This document shows positions 6,583 through 7,467 of a DNA stretch of 7,467 nt, piece by piece. The notes under the pieces are model-generated. The model searched no databases. It was not told where the DNA came from and worked only from the letters and a program-made list of their open reading frames with translations. Both the position numbers and the translations under genes were made by a program. Origin of the DNA: an uncultured Kiritimatiellota bacterium (GTDB lineage: Bacteria; Verrucomicrobiota; Kiritimatiellia; RFP12; UBA1067); assembly GCA_934667295.1 (NCBI GenBank), contig CAKULR010000084.1, positions 1 through 7,467 of the forward strand, written 5' to 3'. Within the stretch, counting starts at the first letter, position 1, and every line of letters starts with the position of its first letter.

Positions 6583-7467
6583 ATGAAGTACATCACCTAC
6601 GTCGGCAGCTATACGAGCGACCAGTATCCGCAGGGCATCCACATCCTTGAAAGCGACGCGGAGACGGGCGGTTTCCATGTGGTCAACGTGATCGACACCG
6701 TGCCGCAGTCCACCTACATGGCGCTGAACCGGGACTGCACGATGCTCTACTCGGTCGTCGGGCGCGCGGCGTTTGGTCCGAAGGGCCGGAACGGCGGCCT
6801 CGCCGCGTTCCGCTTGAACGCCCGGGGAGACAAGCTGGAGCTGGTGAACGAGATCCCCACGGGCTGGACGGTGCCGTGCTACGTCGCGCTCGACCCTTCG
6901 GAAAAGACGCTCGTCTACGCCGAATACTCCTGCGGCACGGCGGGCTACGCCGATCTGCGTTCGGACGGCTCGATCGATCCGCGCTTCGCCGGCGCCCCGA
7001 ACGAGGTGAAGCCCCTCTGCCAGGTGCGGCATGTCGGGGACGGACCGAACAAGCCGCGCCAGGACGCCGCGCACGCGCACTGCTCGATCGTCACGCCGGA
7101 CGGCAAGTACCTGCTCGTCGTCGACCTCACGCTCGACAAGATCGTGGCCTACGACTTCGCGAACCGCGCGCAGGGCCTGAAGGCCGTCCCCGCCGCGACG
7201 ATCGACACGCGGAAGATCGCCCCCGGTGCCGGACCCCGCCACATCGTCTTCCACCCGAACGGCAGGTTCGCGTTCGTCATCTTCGAACTGAACAACCTCG
7301 TCGCGAGCTACCGCTACACGGGCGAAGGCTTCGAGTTCATCGAGATCAAGGACCTGCTCGCGAAGGGCTTCACGGACTTCTCGAAGGCGGCGGCGATCAA
7401 GCTCTCGGAGGACGGTTCGCAGCTCTTCTGCTCGAATCGCGGACACGACTCGATCACGGTCTTCAAC
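6583..7467 (+). CDS. Lactonase-family seven-bladed beta-propeller protein (YbhE/Pgl-like), 3' truncated
   Basis: An open frame of 295 codons runs from the ATG at 6583 to the window edge without a stop. The product begins MKYITYVGSYTS and has the lactonase family (PF10282) signatures RQDAAHAHCSIVTPDGKYLL near 160-180, GPRHIVFHPNGRFAFVI near 220-237, and SNRGHDSITVF at the visible end. Relatives include 6-phosphogluconolactonase Pgl (YbhE), which hydrolyses sugar lactones; members are about 330-390 residues, so the last blade or so is probably missing. No signal peptide is visible, which suggests a cytoplasmic protein, unlike the Tat-exported neighbour. AAAGG at 6568-6572 is 10 bases before the ATG. 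It follows the oxidoreductase by 38 bases with no terminator, so both may share a transcript. The exact lactone is unknown. Confidence 0.85.
   Translation, partial: MKYITYVGSYTSDQYPQGIHILESDAETGGFHVVNVIDTVPQSTYMALNRDCTMLYSVVGRAAFGPKGRNGGLAAFRLNARGDKLELVNEIPTGWTVPCYVALDPSEKTLVYAEYSCGTAGYADLRSDGSIDPRFAGAPNEVKPLCQVRHVGDGPNKPRQDAAHAHCSIVTPDGKYLLVVDLTLDKIVAYDFANRAQGLKAVPAATIDTRKIAPGAGPRHIVFHPNGRFAFVIFELNNLVASYRYTGEGFEFIEIKDLLAKGFTDFSKAAAIKLSEDGSQLFCSNRGHDSITVFN

Noticed and set aside
6559..7446. Open frame on the - strand opposite the lactonase
   Set aside because: The + strand frame has clear lactonase motifs and a ribosome site; the - strand product is low-complexity Arg/Val/Asp-rich.

Overview
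The window is a GC-rich bacterial segment with every supported gene on the + strand, densely packed in short-spaced gene strings. The gene mix is a secreted DUF1680/GH127-type glycosidase, a Tat-exported Gfo/Idh/MocA oxidoreductase, a YbhE/Pgl-type lactonase and an anaerobic 2-oxoacid:ferredoxin oxidoreductase. This suggests an anaerobic, polysaccharide-degrading bacterium of the PVC group (Kiritimatiellota or Lentisphaerota type). That placement is inference from gene content and style; there is no rRNA or marker gene to prove it.

Layout. Positions 2-97 hold the last 31 codons of an unrecognised gene. A putative secreted GH127-family enzyme follows at 183-2156. A short promoter-like gap (2157-2214) with an extended -10 box inside an inverted repeat leads into a three-gene oxidoreductase cluster: an 8-cysteine ferredoxin (2215-2445), the alpha subunit VorB (2442-3503, 4-base overlap with the ferredoxin) and a beta-gamma fusion protein (3675-5117). 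The gap between VorB and the fusion (3504-3674) is strikingly AT-rich. It carries 8-bp tandem repeats and an inverted copy that could form a long hairpin. A Tat-signal Gfo/Idh/MocA protein (5135-6544) starts 17 bases after the fusion gene, and a lactonase-family beta-propeller protein (6583 to the window end, incomplete) starts 38 bases after that.

How the genes could work together. The ferredoxin, VorB and the fusion together supply all four modules (delta, alpha, beta, gamma) of a CoA-dependent 2-oxoacid:ferredoxin oxidoreductase, most like the branched-chain VOR type. It would convert a 2-oxoacid plus CoA to acyl-CoA, CO2 and reduced ferredoxin. The flanking genes look like carbohydrate metabolism: glycoside release outside the cytoplasm, sugar oxidation or rearrangement by the Gfo/Idh protein, and possibly lactone hydrolysis. 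Whether the two functions are linked or only adjacent cannot be decided from the sequence.

The main points of interest are the beta-gamma fusion, the repeat-rich hairpin region inside the oxidoreductase cluster, the triplicated TCAATG start region of the fusion gene, and the promoter placed inside an inverted repeat. I found no CRISPR array, tRNA, rRNA, transposase or clearly new defence system. No gene-free stretch exceeds 300 bases.
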